Of a stretch of 64,000 nt of DNA, positions 15,203 through 23,500 are shown in pieces; position 1 is the stretch's first letter, and the number at the start of each line of letters is the position of its first letter. Source of the DNA: Panacagrimonas sp046594215 (GTDB lineage Bacteria; Pseudomonadota; Gammaproteobacteria; Nevskiales; Nevskiaceae); the NCBI GenBank assembly GCA_046594215.1, contig JBKJPX010000094.1, positions 10,058 through 74,057 on the forward strand. The letters are read 5' to 3'. The notes under the pieces were generated by a model, which saw only the letters and a program-made list of their open reading frames with translations, was not told the origin of the DNA and did no database searches. The translations under genes were made by a program, and so were the position numbers.

Positions 15203-16558
15203 ATGACCCTGCGCGTCCGCATCAACCTGCTCGTCACGGCGCTGAGCCTGCTGTTCGTGGCGGCGGGCCTGTACCTGATGCTAGACGAGGTGCGCCGCCA
15301 GATCCGGGAAGAGGTCGAAGCCTCGAACCGCGTGGCCGCACAGCTGATGACCGCAGTCCTGTTCAGCAGCGGCATGTTTTCCAGCGGCGCGGCGCAACAG
15401 GGCGTGGTCCAGAACTTTCTCACGCGCCTGGGACGTGTGCGTGCCAATGACATCCAGCTCTACGACCGACGCGACGAGCCGGTGTACCGCTCGCCGCCTT
15501 CCAAATACAAGGCTGGTCGCGATGCGCCTGCCTGGTTCCAACAGATGGTCGGCCCCGACTTTCCACCCGTGACCCTGGAAGCGGACAGCTTCCGTCTGGT
15601 GATCACACCCGACGCCACGCGCAGCGTGCTCGACGCTTGGGACGACCTGCTGCGCGTCGCCGCGCTGGCGGCCGGGTTCTTCGTGGCCATCAACCTGCTG
15701 CTGCACTTCGTGGTCAGCCGCGCGGTTCAGCCGGTGCAGAACGTCGTCCGTGGCCTCGCGCGCGCCGAGGGCGGCGACCTGTCGGTGCGGCTGCCCGACT
15801 ACAACCTGCCCGAGCTGCACGCGATCGGCGTCGGCTTCAACCGCATGCTCGCGGAGCTCGAGCGCGGCCTCGCCACGCAGCGCGACCTCGCCGAGAACCG
15901 CCAGCTCACGCAGGTGATCCAGCGTCACCTGGAAGAAGAACGCCGCACGCTCGCCCGCGAGCTGCACGACGAGATCGGGCAGTACCTCACGGCGATCCAG
16001 ACCCTGGCCAAGGCCACGGCGAACCGCAGCGCGCAGCAGGACCCGCAGACACATGAGGCCAGCCAGGCGATCGTGGCGTCCGCCGCCAGCATCTACGACG
16101 CGATGCACCGGATCATCCGGCGCCTGCGGCCGATGGCCCTGGAACGAATGGGCCTGGTCGACACGCTCGGCGACGCGGTGAACGACTGGCGTGCGCTGCA
16201 TCCGCAACTCGCTTTCGAGCTGCAGCTGCCCGACGGGCTGCCGCGTCTGGGCGACGAGGCCGAGATTGCGCTGTTCCGCATCGCGCAGGAGAGCGTGACC
16301 AATGCCGCGCGGCATGCGAAGGCCCGCCGCGTTTGCATCGAGGTCGGCGTGCAGGACGGCCAGGGCGTGTCGCTGGCGGTGAGCGACGACGGCATCGGCA
16401 TCACCGCGCAGGACCTGCACAGCCCCGACCGCTACGGCCTGCTGGGCATGCGCGAGCGCATGCAGGGCCTGGGCGGTACGCTCGCGATCACCCACCCGCC
16501 CGGCGGCGGCACGCGCATCGTCGCGCAGGTGCCCCTCTCCACTCCCGACCGCGCGTGA
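15203..16558 (+). CDS. MoxY-like sensor histidine kinase
   Basis: A 451-residue membrane kinase. ATG 15203 is chosen over the in-frame TTG 6 bases earlier. Membrane segments lie at about 7-27 and 151-172. The periplasmic part between them looks like the LapD/MoxY N-terminal domain. HAMP follows at about 172-225, then a NarL-type dimerisation domain with the phospho-acceptor His255 in LARELHDEIGQYLTAI, and a HATPase domain (N box ESVTNAARHAKA, G boxes DDGIGI and GLLGMRERM). It shares one base with the regulator gene. MoxYX systems control methanol and quinoprotein oxidation in other bacteria, so the link to the pqq genes is meaningful. Confidence 0.88.
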   Translation: MTLRVRINLLVTALSLLFVAAGLYLMLDEVRRQIREEVEASNRVAAQLMTAVLFSSGMFSSGAAQQGVVQNFLTRLGRVRANDIQLYDRRDEPVYRSPPSKYKAGRDAPAWFQQMVGPDFPPVTLEADSFRLVITPDATRSVLDAWDDLLRVAALAAGFFVAINLLLHFVVSRAVQPVQNVVRGLARAEGGDLSVRLPDYNLPELHAIGVGFNRMLAELERGLATQRDLAENRQLTQVIQRHLEEERRTLARELHDEIGQYLTAIQTLAKATANRSAQQDPQTHEASQAIVASAASIYDAMHRIIRRLRPMALERMGLVDTLGDAVNDWRALHPQLAFELQLPDGLPRLGDEAEIALFRIAQESVTNAARHAKARRVCIEVGVQDGQGVSLAVSDDGIGITAQDLHSPDRYGLLGMRERMQGLGGTLAITHPPGGGTRIVAQVPLSTPDRA

Positions 16559-17211
16559 TGACGAACGCCCGCAACAACAAGACGCGTGTGACGCTGGTCG
16601 ATGACCACGCCGTCGTGCGCATGGGCTTTCGCCTGCTGCTGTCGGGCACGCCCGACATCGAGGTCGTCGCCGAGGCCGAGAACGGCGAGGACGCGTTGCG
16701 GCGTTGTGCCGAGACCCCGTGCGACGTGGTCGTGATGGACCTGTCGATGCCCGGCATGGGCGGGCTCGAGGCGGTTTCGAGACTGCTGGCGCGGCACCCT
16801 GGCATGCGCATCCTGATTCTTTCCGCGCACGAGGACACCAGTCATCCGCGCCGCGCGCTCAAGGCGGGCGCCGCTGGTTACCTGAGCAAGCGCAGCGCGG
16901 CCGAGGAACTGATCCAGGCGATCCGCCAGGTCGCGGCGGGCAAGATGTATGTCGAAGCGAGCCTCGCGCAGCAGATGGCGGTGCAGCCCTACGCCGCCGA
17001 CCAGAACCCGGTGGACGTGCTGTCGGCGCGCGAGTTCGAGGTGTTCATCTCGCTGGCGAAGGGGAAATCGGTGAACGACATCGCGGAAGTCCTCCACCTC
17101 TCGCCGCGCACCGTGGGCACGCACCTGTACAACATCAAGCAGAAGCTGGGAGCGTCGAACCAGGCGGAGATTGCGATCGCGGCGTTGCGCGCGGGACTGA
17201 TGGACCCGTGA
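16558..17211 (+). CDS. LuxR/NarL-family response regulator (MoxX-like)
   Basis: A 217-residue regulator starting at ATG 16558, which overlaps the kinase stop (TGATG). It has a receiver domain with Asp61 (VVMDLSMPGMGGL) and Lys in AAGYLSKRSA, and a C-terminal LuxR helix-turn-helix (LSAREFEVFISLAKGKSVND, then LHLSPRTVGTHLYNIKQKL). It is the cognate partner of the kinase. Likely targets are the pqq genes or a quinoprotein dehydrogenase elsewhere; this is inference from position. Confidence 0.92.
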   Translation: MTNARNNKTRVTLVDDHAVVRMGFRLLLSGTPDIEVVAEAENGEDALRRCAETPCDVVVMDLSMPGMGGLEAVSRLLARHPGMRILILSAHEDTSHPRRALKAGAAGYLSKRSAAEELIQAIRQVAAGKMYVEASLAQQMAVQPYAADQNPVDVLSAREFEVFISLAKGKSVNDIAEVLHLSPRTVGTHLYNIKQKLGASNQAEIAIAALRAGLMDP

Positions 17212-17267
17212 CTGCAGCTCCGACCGAGTGCGGGGCTGCGCTCGCGCATCGAAGAAAAATCCTCGCG

Positions 17268-17296
17268 CTTTCGCTTCGCGAAATTCAACGTCCGGG
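17268..17296. repeat. Copy of a second intergenic repeat (GAATTTCGCGAARCGAAAG)
   Basis: On the minus strand this reads GTTGAATTTCGCGAAGCGAA followed by AG. It is nearly identical to 48978-48999, and a weaker relative lies at 44492-44520. It sits between two convergent genes (regulator and MDR reductase) and carries a partial CCGGAC motif at one end. Confidence 0.5.
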
Positions 17297-18283
17297 CTAA
17301 GGGATGTCGAGCACCACGTTTCCGTTGGCCTGCCCGCTCTCGACGCGTTCGTGCGCCTCGGCGATCCGCTCGAGCGGATACCGATCTGCCACGTTGTGCT
17401 GCAGCCGCCCCGACGCCAGCAGTTCACCGAACTCCGCCAGCTCCCGCGCACGATCCGCCTGCGTGAGGTTGTAGACGATGAAGAAGCGCAGCTGCAGGTT
17501 CTTCATGATCCCCTGCACGAAGTTCACGGGTACCTCGGGCACGTTGCTGCCGTAGACCACGACGTCGCCGTTCGCGCCCGCGACCGCGAAATCGAGTTTC
17601 ACGTTCGCGTGCAGATCGACCTCGATGACGCGGTTCACGCCGGCCCCGCCTGTGAGTTCCAAGACGCGCGCCGCGACGTCCTCCTTGCGGTAATCGATCG
17701 CCATGTCCGCACCGGCGGCCAGCGCGAGTTGCGCCTTGGCCTCGCTGCTCACGGTCGTGAGGATCTGCCGGGCCCCGCGCAGCCGCGCGAACTGGATGGC
17801 GTAATGCCCAACCGCGCCGGCGCCACCGGCAACCAGCACCGTCTTGTCCTTCACGCCGCCGTCCATCACCACCGCGTGGTACGCCGTCAGCGCGGGAATG
17901 CCCAGGCAGGCGCCGGCGGCGTAATCGACGCGATCGGGCAGGCTCACGGCCTGCGCAGAGGGCAGGACGATGTACTGGGCCGCGGTGCCCTGCGCCCGCT
18001 GCCAGGCGGCGTTCCAGGTCCACACGCGCTCGCCGATGCGCGCCCGATCCACGCCTGGTCCAACCGCGTCGATGGCGCCGGCCCCGTCGCTGTGCGGCAC
18101 GATCCGCGGGAACGCCAGCAGCTTGGTTCGAGTGCCACCACGGGTCTTCACGTCGGAAGGATTGATACCGGACGTGGCGAGCTTCACGCGTACCTCGCCA
18201 GGGCCGGGCTCCGGCGTGGGCAGCTCGATCAGGGAAAGAACGTCTTTCGCAGGTCCGGTGCGGTCATAGGCGGCAGCGTGCAT
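17297..18283 (-). CDS. Zinc-independent MDR-type NADPH:quinone reductase-like oxidoreductase
   Basis: A 328-residue medium-chain dehydrogenase/reductase. ATG 18283 opens with MHAAAYDRTGPAKDVLSLIE, then the GroES-like domain (GEVRVKLATSGINPSDVKTR) and the nucleotide-binding motif VLVAGGAGAVGHYAIQFARL. Catalytic and structural zinc cysteines of alcohol dehydrogenases are missing, as in the quinone reductase/zeta-crystallin branch. The substrate cannot be told. It is divergent from the carotenoid oxygenase gene, with 122 bases between them. Confidence 0.88.
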   Translation of the reverse strand: MHAAAYDRTGPAKDVLSLIELPTPEPGPGEVRVKLATSGINPSDVKTRGGTRTKLLAFPRIVPHSDGAGAIDAVGPGVDRARIGERVWTWNAAWQRAQGTAAQYIVLPSAQAVSLPDRVDYAAGACLGIPALTAYHAVVMDGGVKDKTVLVAGGAGAVGHYAIQFARLRGARQILTTVSSEAKAQLALAAGADMAIDYRKEDVAARVLELTGGAGVNRVIEVDLHANVKLDFAVAGANGDVVVYGSNVPEVPVNFVQGIMKNLQLRFFIVYNLTQADRARELAEFGELLASGRLQHNVADRYPLERIAEAHERVESGQANGNVVLDIP

Positions 18284-18405
18284 GCGGGTCTCGGAGTGCT
18301 TTGGAAAGGACGGCGAGCGTAACAAAGAGGCGCACCTCGTCCAGTCCGGGCGCGCGCGTACAATCGACGCGACGTTTCGCAACCCGGAACCAGGCCCGAA
18401 TCGGC

Positions 18406-19869
18406 ATGACCGCACGCCTGTTCAATCGCATCCGCTCGACCCTGCAGCCCGGCGATCATCCCTATCTCAACGGCGCCTGGGCGCCGGTGTTCGAGGAATG
18501 GATCGACGATGACTGCCCGGTGGTCGGCGAGATTCCGCGCGACCTCGACGGCGTGTACCTGCGCAACGGCGAGAACCCGGTGCATGAGCCGCTGGGCAAG
18601 TACCACCCCTTCGACGGCGACGGCATGTTGTGTGCGATGCGCTTCCACAATGGCCGTGCGTCTTTCCGCAACCGATTCGTCCGCACGCGCGGCTTCACCG
18701 CCGAGCAGCAAGCCGGGCGCGCGCTGTGGTCCGGGATCGCGGAAGTGCCGCCGAAGTCCGAGCGGCCGGGCTGGGGGGCGCAGGGTTCGCTGAAGGATTC
18801 CTCGAGCACCGACGTCTGCATGCACGGCGGCCGCGCGCTGACCAGCTTCTACCAGTGCGGCGAGCTGTACGCGACCGACCCGCTCACGCTCGACCAATAC
18901 GGCGCCGTCGGCTGGGGCGGCGAGTTCCCGCGCGAAGGCGTCTCCGCGCACGGCCTGCCCGATCCGGCCACCGGCGAACTGCTGTGGTTCAACTATTCGC
19001 GCCAGGCGCCGTTCATGCGCTGCGGCGCGGTGTCGAAATCCGGCGATCCGCTGGAGGCCATCGACGTGCAGCTGCCCGGCCCACGCCTGCCGCACGCGAT
19101 GCAGTTCACCGAGCGCTTCTACGTCCTCAACGACTTCCCGCTGTTCTGGGACGCGGAACTGATGAAGCGCAACATCTTCGCCGCGCGTCTGCACGACCTG
19201 CCTTCGCGCTTCGCGCTGGTTCCGCGACACGGACGCGCCGAGCCGATCCGCTGGTTCGAAGCCAGCCCGACGTACGTTCTGCACTGGACCAACGCGCGCG
19301 AGGAAGGCGACGAGGTCATCCTCGACGGCTATCGCCAGCAGAATGCGATGCCGCCGCCACTTGCCGGTGCGCCGAAGAAATGGGCGCAGATGATGGCCTA
19401 CCTCGACCTGGGCTCGATGAAGCCGCAGCTCTGGCGCTGGCGTTTCAACCTTCGCACCGGCACCACGCGCGAAGAGATGCTCGACGACGCCTTTTGCGAA
19501 TTCGGCGCGATCAATCCGCACGCCCACAACCGAGTGAACCGCTACGTCTACAGCATGACGGGCGAGCCGGGCTGGTTCCTGTTCAATGGCCTGCTCAAGC
19601 ACGACCTGTCGAGCAACCGGCACGAGACCGTGCGCTTCGGGGCAGGCGTGTTCGGCAGCGAGACACCGTTCGTCCAGCGTGCCGGCACCACGGGCGAGGA
19701 CGATGGCTGGCTCGTCACCTACGTGACCGACATGAACCGCAACGTGTCGGAATGCTGGATCTACGCCGCGCAGAATCTTTCAGTCGGACCGATTGCCAAG
19801 GTCCGGCTGCCCTTGCGCATTCCGTCCGGCACGCATGCTTGCTGGGCCAACGCCTCCGAACTCCACTGA
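18406..19869 (+). CDS. Carotenoid oxygenase family (apocarotenoid or lignostilbene-type dioxygenase)
   Basis: A 487-residue non-heme iron dioxygenase that splits conjugated double bonds. The opening YLNGAWAPVFEEW, the GVYLRNGENPVHEP block and HPFDGDGML are typical. Four iron histidines can be placed: His182 (SAHGLPDP), His230 (LPHAMQF), His293 (VLHWTNA) and His477 (GTHACWAN). Whether it cleaves carotenoids or stilbenes cannot be decided from sequence. The DUF502 gene starts 7 bases after the stop, so they probably share a transcript. Confidence 0.93.
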   Translation: MTARLFNRIRSTLQPGDHPYLNGAWAPVFEEWIDDDCPVVGEIPRDLDGVYLRNGENPVHEPLGKYHPFDGDGMLCAMRFHNGRASFRNRFVRTRGFTAEQQAGRALWSGIAEVPPKSERPGWGAQGSLKDSSSTDVCMHGGRALTSFYQCGELYATDPLTLDQYGAVGWGGEFPREGVSAHGLPDPATGELLWFNYSRQAPFMRCGAVSKSGDPLEAIDVQLPGPRLPHAMQFTERFYVLNDFPLFWDAELMKRNIFAARLHDLPSRFALVPRHGRAEPIRWFEASPTYVLHWTNAREEGDEVILDGYRQQNAMPPPLAGAPKKWAQMMAYLDLGSMKPQLWRWRFNLRTGTTREEMLDDAFCEFGAINPHAHNRVNRYVYSMTGEPGWFLFNGLLKHDLSSNRHETVRFGAGVFGSETPFVQRAGTTGEDDGWLVTYVTDMNRNVSECWIYAAQNLSVGPIAKVRLPLRIPSGTHACWANASELH

Positions 19870-19876
19870 CCACTTG

Positions 19877-20563
19877 ATGAAGATCACGACACCCCGCGCG
19901 CTCGACTGGCGCCGCCTCGCGCGTACCTTCCTCACCGGCCTGTTCGTGCTGCTGCCGATCATGGTCACGCTCGCCCTCGTCATGTGGATCATCGGCATCG
20001 CGGAGACCGTGCTGGGCGGATTCATCCGGGTGCTGCTGCCGAGCAAGCTCTACCTGCCGGGCATGGGCCTGATCGTGTCGCTGGTGATGATCTTCCTGGT
20101 CGGCGTCGCGATGCAGGCGATCTTCTTCCGCGAGGTGATCAAGTGGGTGGAGGAACAGCTCGAGCGCATCCCGCTGATCAAGACCGTTTACAGCGCGGTG
20201 AAGGACCTCACGGGATTCTTTTCGCGCGCGGGCGGCGGTGCGAAGCGCTTCGGGCAGGTCGTACAGATCCAGATGCCCGGCATGCCGATCCGCATGCTCG
20301 GCTTCGTCACGCTCGAGGATCTCGCCAGCGTCGGCCTCGAGGCGCCCTCGGGCGAGGACACGGTCGCCGTCTATCTTCCGATGAGCTACCAGATCGGCGG
20401 TTACACCGTGCTGCTGCCGCGCAGCTATCTCACGCCGATCGACATGGGCATGGAGGAAGCGATGCGCTTCCTGATCACCGCCGGCCTGTCCCGCTCGCCC
20501 GAGCACGAGACCAAGACGCCCGAAGCGTCACCTCAGCCAGCGCCCACCACCCCCCGACCCTGA
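19877..20563 (+). CDS. DUF502 inner-membrane protein
   Basis: A 228-residue protein with two membrane helices (about 18-50, FLTGLFVLLPIMVTLALVMW, and about 62-86, LPGMGLIVSLVMIFLVGVAM). A soluble domain follows with the family motifs RIPLIKTVYSAVKDLTGFF and YLPMSYQIGGYTVLLPRS. The family is widespread and uncharacterised in bacteria. The tail is a Pro/Thr/Ala-rich run. It lies 7 bases behind the carotenoid oxygenase gene. Confidence 0.9.
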   Translation: MKITTPRALDWRRLARTFLTGLFVLLPIMVTLALVMWIIGIAETVLGGFIRVLLPSKLYLPGMGLIVSLVMIFLVGVAMQAIFFREVIKWVEEQLERIPLIKTVYSAVKDLTGFFSRAGGGAKRFGQVVQIQMPGMPIRMLGFVTLEDLASVGLEAPSGEDTVAVYLPMSYQIGGYTVLLPRSYLTPIDMGMEEAMRFLITAGLSRSPEHETKTPEASPQPAPTTPRP

Positions 20564-20590
20564 CGAGACCAGGGGCCGCCCGCGCCGCGA

Positions 20591-23500
20591 TTACGGCGGC
20601 GCGAGGCGGTCCTGCGGAATCTTCACGAAGCTGGTGGTGCCCGGCGTCTGCCAGCGCAGCCGGATCTGCCCGGTGCCGCTGACGTCGTAGTACTCGACCA
20701 CCACCGCGTACGACTGCCCGGCCACCAGATTGACCGCGCCCGAGGTGTCGGTGACGTTGCTGGAGTGCGCGGTCCAGTTGTCGATCACGCTGGCGTTGTT
20801 CACGCGCAGCCGCACGCCATCGTTCGACACGGTCTGGAAGACGTATGAGCCCGTCGCCGGCGCGATCAGCGTCCCTGTCCAGCGCACCGAGAAGCTGTTG
20901 GCGCTGACGCCCGTTCCCGGCGAATCGGCCCACGAGAAATCGACCGCCTCGTTGCGCGTGAGCACGATCGGCGCCGTGAGCGTCTTGTTGTTGAAGTAGT
21001 CCCCGCGCAGGCCCAGGCCCGGACCGGCCGGCACCGCGGGAGCCGCCTCCTCGCGTCCGATCGATTTCAGGAAGGCCACGAGGTCGGGCAACTCGGTCCC
21101 GGTGAACGACAGGCCGTTGTGCGCGGAGACCGCGGCCTCCAGGGTCATGCGAGAACCGTCGTGCAGGTAAGGCGCGGTGGCCCAGACGTCGCGCAGCGTG
21201 GGAATGTCGATGCCCACCAGCGGTCCGCCGAGGCGCGAGCCACTGGCCGGCTGCAGGGTTCCGATGTTCACCAGCGTGGCCGCGCCACTGCCGGTGTACG
21301 CCGTACCGGCGTGACAGCTCGCACAACCCTTCGCAGCGAAGACCGCCTTGCCCGCAGTGGCCTGGTCGCTGATCGTCGTCGACGTGAGCCGGTACGGCGA
21401 ATAGTCGAACGACGTCAGCGACGCAACGTACGCCTGCAGCGAATCGAGGTCGGGGCTGATCCCGGCCTTGGGCGTGCCGAGCGGTTGCGCGCGTGAACCG
21501 GCGTAAAACGCTGTGTCGTCCATCAGGCCCGTGCCCCCCGCGAGATTGCGGATCTGGCCTTCGAAATCCTGCACCTCGTCGAAATTGCCGCTCCAGTGCA
21601 GGAAACCCTGCTTTCCACCGCGACCGTTCAGGGCGATCGTGTTGCGCAGGCCCTCGCCGAAACCGGTGAGATCCCACACCCGCCCGTCCTGTGCGCCGTC
21701 GTTGTGGCAGCTCGCACAACTCATATAGCGGTCGAGCGCCAGACGCGTATCGCGCGCGTCGTAGAAAAGCTGCTTGCCAGCGAGTACCGGAGCCGCCAAT
21801 TTTTCGACGCCGACGGCGGCGGTTGTGGTCACGAGCTGAGCCTTGAGCTGGCCGTCGTTCCAGAACGGGGACAGGTCGTAGACGCCCAGGCTTCGATCCA
21901 TGAAGTTGGCGACGTAGAGGATGCGCCCGTCGGGCGACACGGTGACGCCCTGCGGCGCACGCCCGACCTCGAACCGGAACAGCTCGGTGGCGGCGTGGGC
22001 GTTGACCACGGCGATCTCGCGGCTGGTTTCGAGCGCCACGAACATCAGCACGCCCAGCGGATCGAAGGCCGCGGCGGTCGCCACGCTGCTGTTGTCGTGA
22101 TCGATGCGCGACGCGAGGTCTTCGACGTCGCCGGGCATGACCACGCGCGAGCTGATTGCGCGCACCGTGTTCTGGAAGTTCAGGCCATTGCCGTCACGTA
22201 GCGCGCCGCGCTGGATATTGTCCTGCTTGGACGGAACCCAGGCCTGGCTGCCGTCGGGCGAGATCGCCAACGGTCCCAGGTAATTCGGCACGCCGCGTCC
22301 GCGGTTTTCCGCATCCGCTTTTGCGCTGAACGCGAGCACCACCTTGCCCAGCTGCGCGAGGTCCGTCGCCCGCAACTTCACGATCTCGCCGCCCGTAGGC
22401 GCGCCGTTGCTGGTGGTCTGAACGCTGGCCGTTGATTCGCCGGGCTGTGGCGGTGTGATGAAGCGCGACACGTAGATCGTTGCGCCATCCGCGGTCACCG
22501 ACACGTGCCGGGGGTTCGGACCCACCGCCACCGTGAGTAGCTTCTTGAAGTCGGAGGTCCGGTACTTGACCAATTGACCGGTGGCTTCCAGCACCACGTA
22601 GGCGAAGTCGCCGGCCGGCGACATCGCGATTCCGTGCGGCTGCGACACGCGCGTCACCGAGATCGTGCGGCTCACGGCCAGCGTCGCCGGGTCGATGATC
22701 TTGATATTGGCGCTGCGCTTGTTGGTGACCCAGATCTGGCCCGCCGCGTCGATCGCAATCGCGCGCGGCGAGGTTCCCACGACGATCTCGGAGATCCTCG
22801 TTCCGTTCGTGGCGTCGAACACGCTCACGGAATCGTTGTCCGGGTTGACCATCCACACCCGCGCCTGGCCTTCGCCGGCTGGCCGCTCGTACACCACCCC
22901 GCTCGACTCGGTCGCGGCCCGCGCTGTCAGCGGCCGATGGACCACCTGCAGGAAGGTCTGGTACTTCTCGGCGCCACTCGCATCGGTCACGGTCAGCGTG
23001 ACGAAGAACAAACCGGCCAGCGTGAAGCGATGCGTCGCCGTCGGCGACGTCGAGTACGCGGTCGGCGCTGTCCCGTCGCCGAAGCTCCATTTGTACTGCA
23101 GGCTCGTACCCGCAGCACTGGCGGTGAACGTGACATCGGTGCCCGTCTGTGCAGGGGCGGGCGTCGGCTGCGGATTGAGCACGAGTTCCGCGCCTTGCAC
23201 GATGGCCCATGTGAAGCTGGCCGAATCGCTGGCGACGCCGTCGCTCACGGAAACGACCGGGTTGTAAGTACCCCGCGCGGTCGGGGTCCCGCTGATCTGG
23301 CCGGCCGGGCTCATCGACAGGCCCGGCGGCAGTCCGGTCGCCGAAAAGCTCAACGCATCGCCATTGGCATCGCTCGCCGTGACGGTCAGCGACTGCGCCA
23401 CCCCCACGGTGCCGGACTGGTTCGCCGGATGGGTGATCACGGGCGCGGTCTGCGGATCGGGCGCACCGGCGACATTGATCCACACGATCTTGGCGATGGA

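Noticed and set aside
4625..17233. Shared string GCTCCGACCGAGT after ruvX (about 4625) and after the LuxR regulator (about 17217)
   Set aside because: Only 13 bases match and the flanks differ, so chance in GC-rich DNA is enough to explain it.
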